Assembly (NCBI RefSeq): GCF_900104785.1
Contig: NZ_LT629733.1
Span: 2,893,001 to 2,957,000, forward strand
Source of the DNA: Formosa sp. Hel1_31_208
GTDB lineage: Bacteria; Bacteroidota; Bacteroidia; Flavobacteriales; Flavobacteriaceae
Length of the DNA stretch: 64,000 nt
Reading direction: 5' to 3'
Shown here: positions 44,553 to 52,886 of the stretch, piece after piece
Layout of the letters: each line of letters opens with the position of its first letter
Position numbering within the stretch: position 1 is the first letter of the stretch
Made by a program: the position numbers and the translations under genes
Notes under the pieces: generated by a model
Told to the model about the DNA's origin: nothing
The model's database searches: none
Seen by the model: only the letters and a program-made list of their open reading frames with translations

Positions 44553-45917
44553 TTAAATGGTCATTGAAAATAATCTTGTACTCGGTTGTTTACGTTGTAA
44601 CAACACATCAAATGCCATACAGACATTACGAACAAAGGGGTGACCTTTTTCTGTAACCTTCAATCCCTCTTTGTAAAATTCAACTAATCCATCGGCTTCC
44701 ATTTCTCTCAAATGAAAGACAATATCTTTAAGTTGATCTATTTTTAGTGAAGTGTCACTCCAGAACGTTTCAAAATGACACATTAAATTCAGGATATGTT
44801 GTCTTACAATAAGGTCTTCAGTGTTTAGAATATGACCTCTATACACTGGAATAATCCCTTGATTTACCAAATGATAGTATTCTTCTATACCTTTCACATT
44901 TTGCCCAAATCCGTACCAGCTATCACTAATAGATGACACCCCTAAACCAATCATGGCTTGTGTTTTGGATGCGGTATAACCCATAAAATTTCTGTGTAAG
45001 GTATTGTTTTGCATCGCATGGTATAGCGAATCCGTTTGGAGCGCAAAATGATCCATTCCAATCTCGACATACCCTGCTTCACTCAACATTGCTTTACCTA
45101 ATTCATACTGTTCACGTTTTAAAATTCCTGTAGGCACATCTTCATCTTTATATCCACGTTGGCCATTACCTTTTAACCATGGCACATGAGCATAACTATA
45201 AAAAGCAATACGATCTGGCATTAAAGTCTTAGTCAACTCTATGGTTTTGGCGACATGGGCTTTGGTTTGAAATGGCAATCCAAATATAATATCATGACCT
45301 ACAGAGGTATAACCAATAGCTCTAGCTGCTAAAGTAACTTCCTGAACTTTACTAAATGGTTGAACGCGATGAATTGCTTTTTGAACGGTATCATTATAAT
45401 CCTGAACGCCAAAACTCACACGTCTAAACCCTAAATTATAAAGTGTTTGTAAATGCTCACGAGTTGTATTATTAGGATGTCCTTCAAAACTAAATTCATG
45501 CTGCTCGGTAAGATTCGCTTTTCTAAGAATGCCTTTAATCAAGAACTCTAAATTTTCCGAGGAAAAAAATGTTGGGGTACCTCCACCGAGGTGAAGTTCC
45601 TTAATATTTGGCCTACCCTTGAGCAGATCACAATATAAATTCCATTCTTTTAAGACCGCTTTAATGTATGGTAACTCTACATCGTGGCGTTTAGTGATGC
45701 GTTTATTACAACCACAAAAAGTGCACATTTGCTCACAAAATGGCAAATGAATATAGAGGCTAATCCCTTCGGAAGCATTGCTTTCATTAAAAGATTTTGA
45801 TAATGAAGCTTTCCACTGCTTTAGTGAAAAGGTGTCATTATTCCAATATGGAACCGTTGGATAACTGGTATAACGCGGTCCTGCCACATTATATTTATTG
45901 ACTAATGAATTGCACAT
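44553..45917 (-). CDS. hemN: oxygen-independent coproporphyrinogen III oxidase
   Basis: A 454-residue radical-SAM enzyme that makes protoporphyrinogen IX without oxygen. The 4Fe-4S motif is Cys61, Cys65, Cys68 (CEQMCTFCGC), with the extra HemN Cys70. GGGTPTFF and the N-terminal YNVAGPRYTSYPTVPYW, characteristic of true HemN not HemW, are present. A perfect Fnr-type promoter precedes it, giving a leader of about 12 bases. It supplies haem for the cbb3 and cytochrome c proteins when oxygen is low. Confidence 0.94.
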   Translation of the reverse strand: MCNSLVNKYNVAGPRYTSYPTVPYWNNDTFSLKQWKASLSKSFNESNASEGISLYIHLPFCEQMCTFCGCNKRITKRHDVELPYIKAVLKEWNLYCDLLKGRPNIKELHLGGGTPTFFSSENLEFLIKGILRKANLTEQHEFSFEGHPNNTTREHLQTLYNLGFRRVSFGVQDYNDTVQKAIHRVQPFSKVQEVTLAARAIGYTSVGHDIIFGLPFQTKAHVAKTIELTKTLMPDRIAFYSYAHVPWLKGNGQRGYKDEDVPTGILKREQYELGKAMLSEAGYVEIGMDHFALQTDSLYHAMQNNTLHRNFMGYTASKTQAMIGLGVSSISDSWYGFGQNVKGIEEYYHLVNQGIIPVYRGHILNTEDLIVRQHILNLMCHFETFWSDTSLKIDQLKDIVFHLREMEADGLVEFYKEGLKVTEKGHPFVRNVCMAFDVLLQRKQPSTRLFSMTI

Positions 45918-45934
45918 ACCTTAACAATTTGCAT

Positions 45935-45977
45935 CAAAAATACAGGCATTAGTTTATATAAAATATGACATTAATCA
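45935..45977 (-). promoter_or_regulatory. Fnr-type box and -7 element of hemN
   Basis: Palindrome TGACATTAATCA at 45966-45977 and, on the minus strand, a perfect TATTTTTG -7 element 35 bp further (45942-45935). Anaerobic hemN genes are classical Fnr targets in other bacteria, which supports the motif. Confidence 0.75.
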
Positions 45978-46114
45978 TGTCTTGACAACTTTAGAAACTC
46001 ATTCTTTTTTACTGAAAACTGATTCTTTAAAAATTACACAAGGACATACAACTACAATAAATTCTAAATATTTTATGCGTGAGATTGCGAATTCGAAATT
46101 ATAGCGCAAACAAA

Positions 46115-46144
46115 TTTGACATATTTATAGCGTAATTATTTTTT
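46115..46144 (+). promoter_or_regulatory. possible promoter of the Cu/Zn SOD gene
   Basis: TTTG at 46115-46118 and TATTTTTT at 46137-46144 with an 18-base spacer, matching the Bacteroidota -33/-7 pattern except for the last base. The ATG lies about 57 bases downstream. The rest of 45918-46200 shows nothing else. Confidence 0.4.
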
Positions 46145-46200
46145 ATCGTTTTAAATTAATGATTATCTTTCAAGTTCATAACACTTAAACACAAAAACTA

Positions 46201-46827
46201 ATGAAACGTTCCATTTTTTATATTACAATCTTAGCCTTATGCTTAAGTATATCGTGTAAATCTGATAAAAAAGACGAGGCCACAGAAGCCGTTACCGAAG
46301 TAGAAGCTGAAGTTGAAGAAACACCAACGACAACAGAAAAAACAACTAAAGAACGACCAGATTATTTTGATGAAAAGAAAATGGTTACAGTCACTTTAGA
46401 TCCAAAAAGCAATAGTGGTGTTAGTGGTAACGTCATATTTTCTCAAGAAGCAGGGGTTGTGACAATGATGGCTAGACTTAGTGGCTTAACTCCTGGTGAG
46501 CATGCGATTCACATTCATGAAACGGCAGATTGTTCTTCTGATGACGGTAAATCTTCTGGTGGTCACTGGAATCCAACCGGACAACCACACGGAAAATGGG
46601 GAGATGTCGCTGGATACCACAAAGGTGATATTGGTAATTTTACTGCTAATGCTGAAGGAAAAGCTCAAATCACTAAAGTGACCGATGAATGGTGTATTGG
46701 ATGCGGCGATGCAACCAAAGATATTTTAGGTAAAGCCATTATTGTACATCAAGGTGTAGATGATTTTAAGTCACAACCCTCGGGAGCTGCTGGTACTCGC
46801 GTAAGTTGCGGTGGTATTATTGAATAA
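46201..46827 (+). CDS. sodC: Cu/Zn superoxide dismutase lipoprotein
   Basis: A 208-residue lipoprotein (lipobox SISC, Cys20), with a Glu/Thr-rich linker and then a SodC domain from about 55. Metal ligands appear in GEHAIHIHETADC, SGGHWNPTGQPHG and YHKGDIGNF, and the C-terminus has GTRVSCGGII with the conserved Arg and disulfide Cys. It removes superoxide in the envelope. It is a single-gene unit with its own terminator. Confidence 0.95.
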   Translation: MKRSIFYITILALCLSISCKSDKKDEATEAVTEVEAEVEETPTTTEKTTKERPDYFDEKKMVTVTLDPKSNSGVSGNVIFSQEAGVVTMMARLSGLTPGEHAIHIHETADCSSDDGKSSGGHWNPTGQPHGKWGDVAGYHKGDIGNFTANAEGKAQITKVTDEWCIGCGDATKDILGKAIIVHQGVDDFKSQPSGAAGTRVSCGGIIE

Positions 46828-46850
46828 GATAAATAAAAACAATATTATAA

Positions 46851-46878
46851 AAAGCACCAAACAAAAGTTTGGTGCTTT
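46851..46878 (+). terminator. terminator of sodC
   Basis: A perfect 12-bp stem (46851-46862 with 46867-46878) and AAAA loop, ending in TTT. The AAAGCACCAA stem recurs in the terminator at 57347-57372. Confidence 0.9.
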
Positions 46879-46964
46879 CTTATGATATAACATCTCGCTT
46901 TTAATTAAGGTATCATTTGAAGTTGGTTAATCAATTATATTATCCAATAATACCCAGAAAAAAT

Positions 46965-46972
46965 TAACTTTG
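46965..46972 (+). promoter_or_regulatory. -7 element before the LETM1-like gene
   Basis: A perfect TAACTTTG, 20 bp before the ATG at 46993. No matching -33 element was found. Confidence 0.35.
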
Positions 46973-46992
46973 TAGGGTCTAAAAACAAAGTC

Positions 46993-48180
46993 ATGAACCC
47001 ATCTACCAATGGTTGGATAGAAAAACTATGCTCTCAAATTTCTAAAAAAGGAATTCCTTTTGAGAATTACCAAGAGCTATATGATAGCCTTAAAGACTAT
47101 GGCTTTATTTATGGTGTGAACGTTGGCATCACTAAAACTATTGAGAAAATACATCGCTATTCTGAAGACGAATTGGCTAAAATCAATTTGATTACTGGCT
47201 TGTATATCATTTACCAATTTCAGAGGCCTGATAATAAAACTACAGAGTTTACCAGTGAATTACTAAACTTCTATAAAACCCTAGAGGTTGCAGATTTATC
47301 ACTATGGGATCGATTAGTCATTGGTAAAAGTGACATGACACTTTTAGAACGCTTAATTCATGATCGTGTGAAGATTGACGATAATCTACTCACAAGAAAT
47401 TTCAATAAGTCTATAACGAACTCTCTTCTTTTTGTTGATGTATTAACCTTTGAGAAATATCTCAAGGAAAACATTGACCCGAAGTCTTACGCCGCAAATT
47501 TGGAGAGTATTATTATTGGAACCTTATATCAATCGCTAAATTCTAAAAGTAAAATTACCGACTACGACAAAGAGATTATTGATCTTATTGAAGCATCCAC
47601 GTCTTTTATTGAAGAAGAGGCCAGTGTTATTGAAGATTTGATTTTTGATATCGATTACAATATTGAAGATCACGAAAAGAAATATCTTATCGATCTGATG
47701 TGCTTATCCATTTGGGATGATGAGATTTTAGAAAAATCTGAATATCAATTTTTAAAGCAATTGGCGAAACAGTTAGAGATTGATATTTCTGAAGTTCATG
47801 ATTCTATTTTTTGTGTAGCAAACTTTCACTCAGATCACAAAAAAGAAGTGATGTTGTTTCAACAAACAAATCCGATTACAAACTTTTATGAGAACTCCTC
47901 TCAATTGGTTAATAAATTGATAAGACGAAACAGTAAGCGATTGGTCAAAGAGTTAAGACAAAGTAAGGACTTGATGTTACTCATCAGTAAATCGACACAT
48001 TCCGACCTGAGTAAAGAGGAACAAAAACAGATGCAAGGGCAATTACTTGATATTTTGAAATCCATACCGAGCTTGGCAATTTTCATGTTGCCAGGAGGTG
48101 CTATTCTCCTTCCCATTTTTGCAAAATTAATTCCCAATTTACTGCCATCCTCTTTTGATGACAATCGTATAGAAAAATAA
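46993..48180 (+). CDS. LETM1-related protein with TerB-like middle region
   Basis: A 395-residue protein without a signal peptide. Residues about 210-275 resemble a TerB-like helical domain (DHEKKYLIDLMCLSIWDDEI). The C-terminus (about 310-395) resembles the LETM1 family: SKRLVKELRQSKDLMLLISKS followed by one hydrophobic segment (IPSLAIFMLPGGAILLPIF). Flavobacterial proteins of this kind are named LETM1-related biofilm-associated proteins in databases. The eukaryotic LETM1 affects ion exchange and ribosome binding in mitochondria; function here is not established. It ends 1 bp from a convergent gene. Confidence 0.72.
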   Translation: MNPSTNGWIEKLCSQISKKGIPFENYQELYDSLKDYGFIYGVNVGITKTIEKIHRYSEDELAKINLITGLYIIYQFQRPDNKTTEFTSELLNFYKTLEVADLSLWDRLVIGKSDMTLLERLIHDRVKIDDNLLTRNFNKSITNSLLFVDVLTFEKYLKENIDPKSYAANLESIIIGTLYQSLNSKSKITDYDKEIIDLIEASTSFIEEEASVIEDLIFDIDYNIEDHEKKYLIDLMCLSIWDDEILEKSEYQFLKQLAKQLEIDISEVHDSIFCVANFHSDHKKEVMLFQQTNPITNFYENSSQLVNKLIRRNSKRLVKELRQSKDLMLLISKSTHSDLSKEEQKQMQGQLLDILKSIPSLAIFMLPGGAILLPIFAKLIPNLLPSSFDDNRIEK

Positions 48181-48181
48181 T

Positions 48182-49786
48182 CTACAGTTTTACAAACCTA
48201 ACATTAAACGTACCTATTGACGCTTCAATTGCAAGAATATATACTCCAGATTCGAGAGTTGTTGTTGAAATATCTAAAAATTGGAGCTTATCAATTTCCG
48301 ACGTTTTAATAAGGCTCCCTTTCATATCGATTATAGTGTAAGATCCAATTATAGGCTGCCCAATGTTTACGGTCAGCACATCCTTTACAGGGTTTGGATA
48401 GGTTTTAATTTGGTTAATATTGAGATCATTTAATGATAAGGTCGCTAGTGTTGCCACCGGACTTAGCGTAGCAGTGCTTAAAACACCATCTATTGAACGC
48501 GCTGTAATCCGAAACCAAACATCATCGCCATCAGATAATGGTGGGTTTTCCCATAAATATGAAGGACTCGTTAAATTGGTGGCAACGGTATTAAAGGTAT
48601 TAAGGATGTCATCACTGTATTCAATGTCATAAAAAACTGGTCTACCATCGTCTGGATTATCAAGTTCCCAAGTAATTGGAAAGGATGGATCATAGATACC
48701 AGAAATTGGTGAACTGAATGTGATTTCAGGCGCATTATAATCATGTAAGAGTTCAGCAAAACCAACACCTGTGACCGCTATACCATTTACTGTTCCTGTG
48801 ATAGATGTTGCTCCTTCATAAAATCGAAACGGTAAGAGCACTTCTGTATTATCGTGCAAAGTAGAAATAGTCAAATCTAGATTATTTACAACAGATGTAA
48901 GTCGCCATTGCTTCGAATAACAGCGTTCACCATCTGGCATGCAGTTAAATGCCAAGCGCTCTATTTGAAAATCACTATTTGTATATTGTGTGTTTTCATC
49001 GACATATGCAGACAATATTCTGTACTGATCTGTATTAGGAACTAAGCCATTTTCTGTAAAGATGTTCCATAAATTGATATCGATACCATTAGATAATTGC
49101 ATACTAAACCATTCGTATTTTTCTCCTGTTAAGGGATTAAAATTTCCATATTGTCTATCTATCCATGCGGTTCCAATAACGGTTTCGGTATTCCCGTTAA
49201 AGGTTAAAGACCCTGTAACGGCATTCATCGTTTGCGAGAAATAATAAGTGTAATTAGTGGCACCTTGATCTAAAAGTCCATCATCCCCAAGAATTAAAGG
49301 TCGTTTCAAAGTTTCAAATTCGATATCTAATCCTGCATTGGTTGTCGCTGCAAACAATTCATACTCAAAAGGAATAGGTATATTATCTATATCTTCTTTA
49401 TTTCGCCAGGACTCTACACCAGCAAAAAGCACAGTGGCTTCGATATCAAAACTAGTTGTAGATAGTGTTGTATAATTTAATGGTTTAACATCTTGAAGAA
49501 ATGTTCCAGTATCATCATCTGTTATATTCAAAATTCTAAAACCGTCAAATCCCGACTGTGGATAATGAAAAAAGGTATACATGAAGCTATAGCTTTTACC
49601 TGTCGTTTGGCCAATAACATGGCCTGCTGAATACCACCATTCAATCGGTTCAGCACTGTGACGCCCTTCATCTGTTGGAAACGCAATTTGACCACTAGGG
49701 TTATAAGGATATGTTTTCCATTCTTGGGCAAATGCAACATAACTAATAATCCAAAACAGAATAGCCAGATTAATTTTAAGCTTCAT
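48182..49786 (-). CDS. T9SS-exported CrtC/AttH lipocalin-like protein
   Basis: A 534-residue protein with a signal peptide ending YVAFAQ. Residues about 25-340 resemble the lipocalin-like CrtC/AttH fold (EPIEWWYSAGHVIGQ, TAWIDRQYGNF, EWFSMQLSNG); related proteins hydrate carotenoids. A beta domain (about 350-450, Fn3-like) and a type A sorting domain follow, ending near NVRFVKL. This would place a lipocalin-like enzyme outside the cell, which is unusual. Substrate is unknown; the CrtC reaction should not be assumed. Confidence 0.8.
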   Translation of the reverse strand: MKLKINLAILFWIISYVAFAQEWKTYPYNPSGQIAFPTDEGRHSAEPIEWWYSAGHVIGQTTGKSYSFMYTFFHYPQSGFDGFRILNITDDDTGTFLQDVKPLNYTTLSTTSFDIEATVLFAGVESWRNKEDIDNIPIPFEYELFAATTNAGLDIEFETLKRPLILGDDGLLDQGATNYTYYFSQTMNAVTGSLTFNGNTETVIGTAWIDRQYGNFNPLTGEKYEWFSMQLSNGIDINLWNIFTENGLVPNTDQYRILSAYVDENTQYTNSDFQIERLAFNCMPDGERCYSKQWRLTSVVNNLDLTISTLHDNTEVLLPFRFYEGATSITGTVNGIAVTGVGFAELLHDYNAPEITFSSPISGIYDPSFPITWELDNPDDGRPVFYDIEYSDDILNTFNTVATNLTSPSYLWENPPLSDGDDVWFRITARSIDGVLSTATLSPVATLATLSLNDLNINQIKTYPNPVKDVLTVNIGQPIIGSYTIIDMKGSLIKTSEIDKLQFLDISTTTLESGVYILAIEASIGTFNVRFVKL

Positions 49787-49936
49787 AATTAAAACATTTA
49801 TAGGGTAAGCTAAAGATTAGAATATCGTGGAACAAATATTTCAGCTAATGAGCACGTTTTAGAGTTTTAGTGTAAAAGACGTAACTTTAAGTATCAAAAT
49901 GCGTCTCATAGTTGAAATTAAAACCTTAAGATAGAA

Positions 49937-50956
49937 ATGATAAAACATGCTCTTTTAAAGCAACAGCTCATTGCCTTTTTAATTCCCATAGCACTTTTAT
50001 TAACATTAGTATTACTTCTTAATTCTAGTACCTTTTCAACCTATCAAAGTCGCCTTTCTAACCTTATTACTATTGATTTTATCATTACGATTCCGTTGAT
50101 CTATTTTCTACTCATCAGAAAAACAAACATCTCAAAACTCACCATTGCTCCCTTTCTTATTTTATGTGTGGTTATTGCTTCATATACCATTCCTCCAGCA
50201 AATCAAGACCTATTGAGCTTGTTAAAAACTTGGTTAGTCCCCATAGTTGAGTTAAGTGTTTTGACATTCATCATACTCAAGGTTAGGAAAGCCATAACGC
50301 GTTATAAAAAAGCAACAAAGACGCATCAAGATTTTTATACTATTCTTGTAGACACTTGTAAGTCGATATTTCCTAAAAAAGTGGCTAGATTAGCAGCTAA
50401 TGAAATTGCATTGATTTATTATGGATTTTTCAATTTTAAAAAAACGATTCTAAAGCCTAATGAGTTCTCAAATTATAAAGGATCTGGAATCTTATCCACG
50501 CTCGGTGCCATTATTTTTGTCGTGGCAATTGAAATGGTATCGGTTCATGTCCTTACCGCAAAGTGGAGTGCAACTTTAGCTTGGATACTTACCATTTTGA
50601 GCTTTTACTCAGCACTTCAGCTTATAGGTATTATTAGATCTGTACCGAAACGACCACTTGTGATTAATGAAGACCACTTAATCCTACGCTTTGGAATTTT
50701 AAGCGAAACCATTGTGCCTATGAGTGCAATTGAAACCCTACAAATTGCCAGCGCATCCGACTTCAATAAAGACAAAGGGACAAAAACCTTATCACTTTTA
50801 GGCGAGCTAGAGCACAGTAATATTGTCATCTGTCTTAAAACACCTCAGCAGTTACAATTTCTCTATGGAAAACCTAAGACCTATAGCAAATTATTACTTT
50901 TTGTAGATGACAATCAAGGTTTTAAAACAACGATAGAAACACTGCTTACAAATTAA
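49937..50956 (+). CDS. membrane protein of unknown function
   Basis: A 339-residue protein with about five to six helices in the first two thirds (for example 14-32, 40-58, 64-80, 92-112, 180-200, 208-232). A soluble C-terminal part of about 100 residues has beta-strand character. No family was recognised. A J-domain gene follows 7 bp downstream on the same strand, so the two are probably co-expressed. Confidence 0.7.
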   Translation: MIKHALLKQQLIAFLIPIALLLTLVLLLNSSTFSTYQSRLSNLITIDFIITIPLIYFLLIRKTNISKLTIAPFLILCVVIASYTIPPANQDLLSLLKTWLVPIVELSVLTFIILKVRKAITRYKKATKTHQDFYTILVDTCKSIFPKKVARLAANEIALIYYGFFNFKKTILKPNEFSNYKGSGILSTLGAIIFVVAIEMVSVHVLTAKWSATLAWILTILSFYSALQLIGIIRSVPKRPLVINEDHLILRFGILSETIVPMSAIETLQIASASDFNKDKGTKTLSLLGELEHSNIVICLKTPQQLQFLYGKPKTYSKLLLFVDDNQGFKTTIETLLTN

Positions 50957-50963
50957 TTAGACG

Positions 50964-51404
50964 ATGAAATTACAAAACTACTACCAACTTCTTAATATTA
51001 AGAGATCAGCAGATTTGGACGCAATAAAAAAAGCATTTCGTACAGAAATAGCTTTATATCATCCTGATAAAAACACATCTGAAGGCGCCCGAATTCGTTT
51101 TGATTTGTTAATTGAAGGATTTGATATACTCTCTAACCCAAAAAAGCGTGAAGCTTACGATAACATGCTAGGCAATGTAGAAACAAATAAACCAGTCCTC
51201 ATTGAGCCTAAAGCCGAAGAACAATACAAGGAATGGAAGAAAGAATCTAAGAAAAAATCAGACACTTATTGGTTAAAAGATTTGAGTGACCTATTGCTCC
51301 TCGATTTGTTTCTTGATGTTGGATTATCTAGTTTGTTTTCTGGGACAGATGACTTACTCGACGGACTTGGAGATTCACTAGGCGATATTTTTGATGTGTT
51401 CTAA
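50964..51404 (+). CDS. J-domain protein
   Basis: A 146-residue protein with an N-terminal J-domain (about 4-65) carrying the HPD tripeptide at 33-35 (YHPDKN), which stimulates an Hsp70 partner. After a charged segment, the C-terminus is hydrophobic and Leu/Gly-rich (LLDLFLDVGLSSLFSG). It lacks the Gly/Phe and Zn domains of DnaJ proper, so it is a specialised type III J-protein. Its end overlaps the convergent response regulator by 4 bp. Confidence 0.87.
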   Translation: MKLQNYYQLLNIKRSADLDAIKKAFRTEIALYHPDKNTSEGARIRFDLLIEGFDILSNPKKREAYDNMLGNVETNKPVLIEPKAEEQYKEWKKESKKKSDTYWLKDLSDLLLLDLFLDVGLSSLFSGTDDLLDGLGDSLGDIFDVF

Positions 51405-52156
51405 GCGAGCCAACTCTTGAAGTCTTTCACCCGTTCTCGTGCCACAATCACTTCTTGCTCATTGAAAGTATTTAGCTTTATCTGTAATCTTGAATTGGTA
51501 TAACTTACCATATCTTTAATTCCGTTTATATTGACAAAGAACTTTCGGCTAATGCGAAAAAACTTATGAGGTTCAAGTTCATCTTCTAGTTGCTCTAAAG
51601 TGGTATCTAATAAATAATTTCTGCCTTCCGAAGTAAAGGCATATGTCCCTTTATTCTCACTGTAGAAACACTCGATATCATCTATATTTACAAGTTTTAA
51701 ATGCTGTCCAACTTTCACAGAAAAGCGTTTTTTGTACTCACGTTCTATAGGATTAACCAGTAGTTTTTTAATATCATTAAAATCCAAAGTCACCGTTTGC
51801 TGTTTAGGCAAACGCTCTTTATACTTCGATACAGCGATTTGCAAATCATCTTCATCAATTGGCTTTAATAGATAATCAATACTGTTGAGTTTAAAAGCCT
51901 GTAAGGCATATTCATCATAGGCTGTTGTGAAAATCACTGCCGAATTGATCTCAATAGTTTCAAAGATTTCAAATGAGAGTCCGTCACTTAATTGTATATC
52001 TAAAAAGATCAGTTCTGGATGCTCATTATTTTGAAACCAATCAATAGATTCCTCTACGGAATGCAACATGGTTTGTGCTTCCATGTCTAATTCGGACAGC
52101 ATACGTTGGAGTCGTCTTGCTGATGGTTTTTCGTCTTCTATAATGATTACATTCAT
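51401..52156 (-). CDS. LytTR-family response regulator
   Basis: A 251-residue protein: a receiver domain (1-115) with phospho-acceptor Asp53 (FLDIQLS) and a LytTR DNA-binding domain (about 148-250, FSVKVGQHLKLVNIDDIECFYSE). LytTR proteins bind paired direct repeats about 21 bp apart. The sensor kinase lies upstream on the same strand with two small 2TM genes between, so this is a LytS/LytR-like two-component system. Its targets are unknown; repeats with 21-bp spacing occur upstream of the T9SS genes but nothing else links them. Confidence 0.92.
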   Translation of the reverse strand: MNVIIIEDEKPSARRLQRMLSELDMEAQTMLHSVEESIDWFQNNEHPELIFLDIQLSDGLSFEIFETIEINSAVIFTTAYDEYALQAFKLNSIDYLLKPIDEDDLQIAVSKYKERLPKQQTVTLDFNDIKKLLVNPIEREYKKRFSVKVGQHLKLVNIDDIECFYSENKGTYAFTSEGRNYLLDTTLEQLEDELEPHKFFRISRKFFVNINGIKDMVSYTNSRLQIKLNTFNEQEVIVARERVKDFKSWLA

Positions 52157-52187
52157 GGCTATACATTTATTTTATTACTGAAAAGCT

Positions 52188-52514
52188 TTATTCCCAAAAC
52201 GTGGTTTCTACGTTTTCTTTTTCTTTTAGAATCTTCTCTATTTTTTTATCCTCCCAACTTTTCTTAAAAAGAAGTCTTCCTTTAAAAACAGTCCAACCAT
52301 GGATACAAATAAAAACAGTCCATAAGACCAAAGTTGAAACATTTATTCCTGTAATATTATCTGTATATGGTCCTTCTTCAAGAATGTAAAAATTATATGA
52401 AATAAGTGCAACTACAATAACATATAATACGACATGCAAATAGAAAATTTTAATTCGCTGAACTTTATGCTTAGCTTTTAAAAATCGTTTTTCTTCATCT
52501 TTATTTAATTTCAT
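52188..52514 (-). CDS. small 2TM-domain protein
   Basis: A 108-residue protein matching the flavobacterial 2TM domain. An N-terminal charged helix (FLKAKHKVQRIKIFYLHVVLY) leads to two membrane helices (about 24-45 and 58-78), then a basic tail with W-EDKKIEKILKEKE. It shares layout with the next gene and with the C-terminus of the sensor kinase. Located 31 bp before the response regulator, it may modulate signalling. Function not established. Confidence 0.82.
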   Translation of the reverse strand: MKLNKDEEKRFLKAKHKVQRIKIFYLHVVLYVIVVALISYNFYILEEGPYTDNITGINVSTLVLWTVFICIHGWTVFKGRLLFKKSWEDKKIEKILKEKENVETTFWE

Positions 52515-52535
52515 AACTCTAAAATCTTAAGTTGA

Positions 52536-52874
52536 TTATTCCCAATGTTTATCATCTTTCTCCATAATCTCTTTAATTTTGCGCTCTTCCCAATTCTTTC
52601 CGAAGAAAAAATCTGGTCCATAAACACCTAGAAAGTGAAAAAAGAGTCCGATTCCCCAAAAGAATGCCGTAGCAAATGTCCCAAAACTCCAGAGTTTCCC
52701 TCCATTAGAGACTATCAGAATGATTATAAATAAATTAACAATCACATAAGAAGCAAAATGCCAGTAAAACCCAATAAGTGATTTTACTTTTTTCTGAGCT
52801 CTTAAGTAAGCCTCTTCTCTTTCAAAAGCGCTTCGTTTACTATTATTTTCGTAAGGTTCTATATTATTTTCCAT
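52536..52874 (-). CDS. small 2TM-domain protein, paralogue of the downstream gene
   Basis: A 112-residue protein with the same layout as 52188-52514: a charged helix (AYLRAQKKVKSLIGFYWHFA), two membrane helices (about 37-58, 70-88), and a tail with GKNWEERKIKEIMEKDDKHWE. That tail is close to the C-terminus of the sensor kinase (GSGWEKRKIEKFMQEEEEK). It lies 12 bp after the kinase gene. The role is unknown; membrane partners of the kinase are plausible. Confidence 0.82.
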   Translation of the reverse strand: MENNIEPYENNSKRSAFEREEAYLRAQKKVKSLIGFYWHFASYVIVNLFIIILIVSNGGKLWSFGTFATAFFWGIGLFFHFLGVYGPDFFFGKNWEERKIKEIMEKDDKHWE

Positions 52875-52886
52875 TGTATTTGCTCT

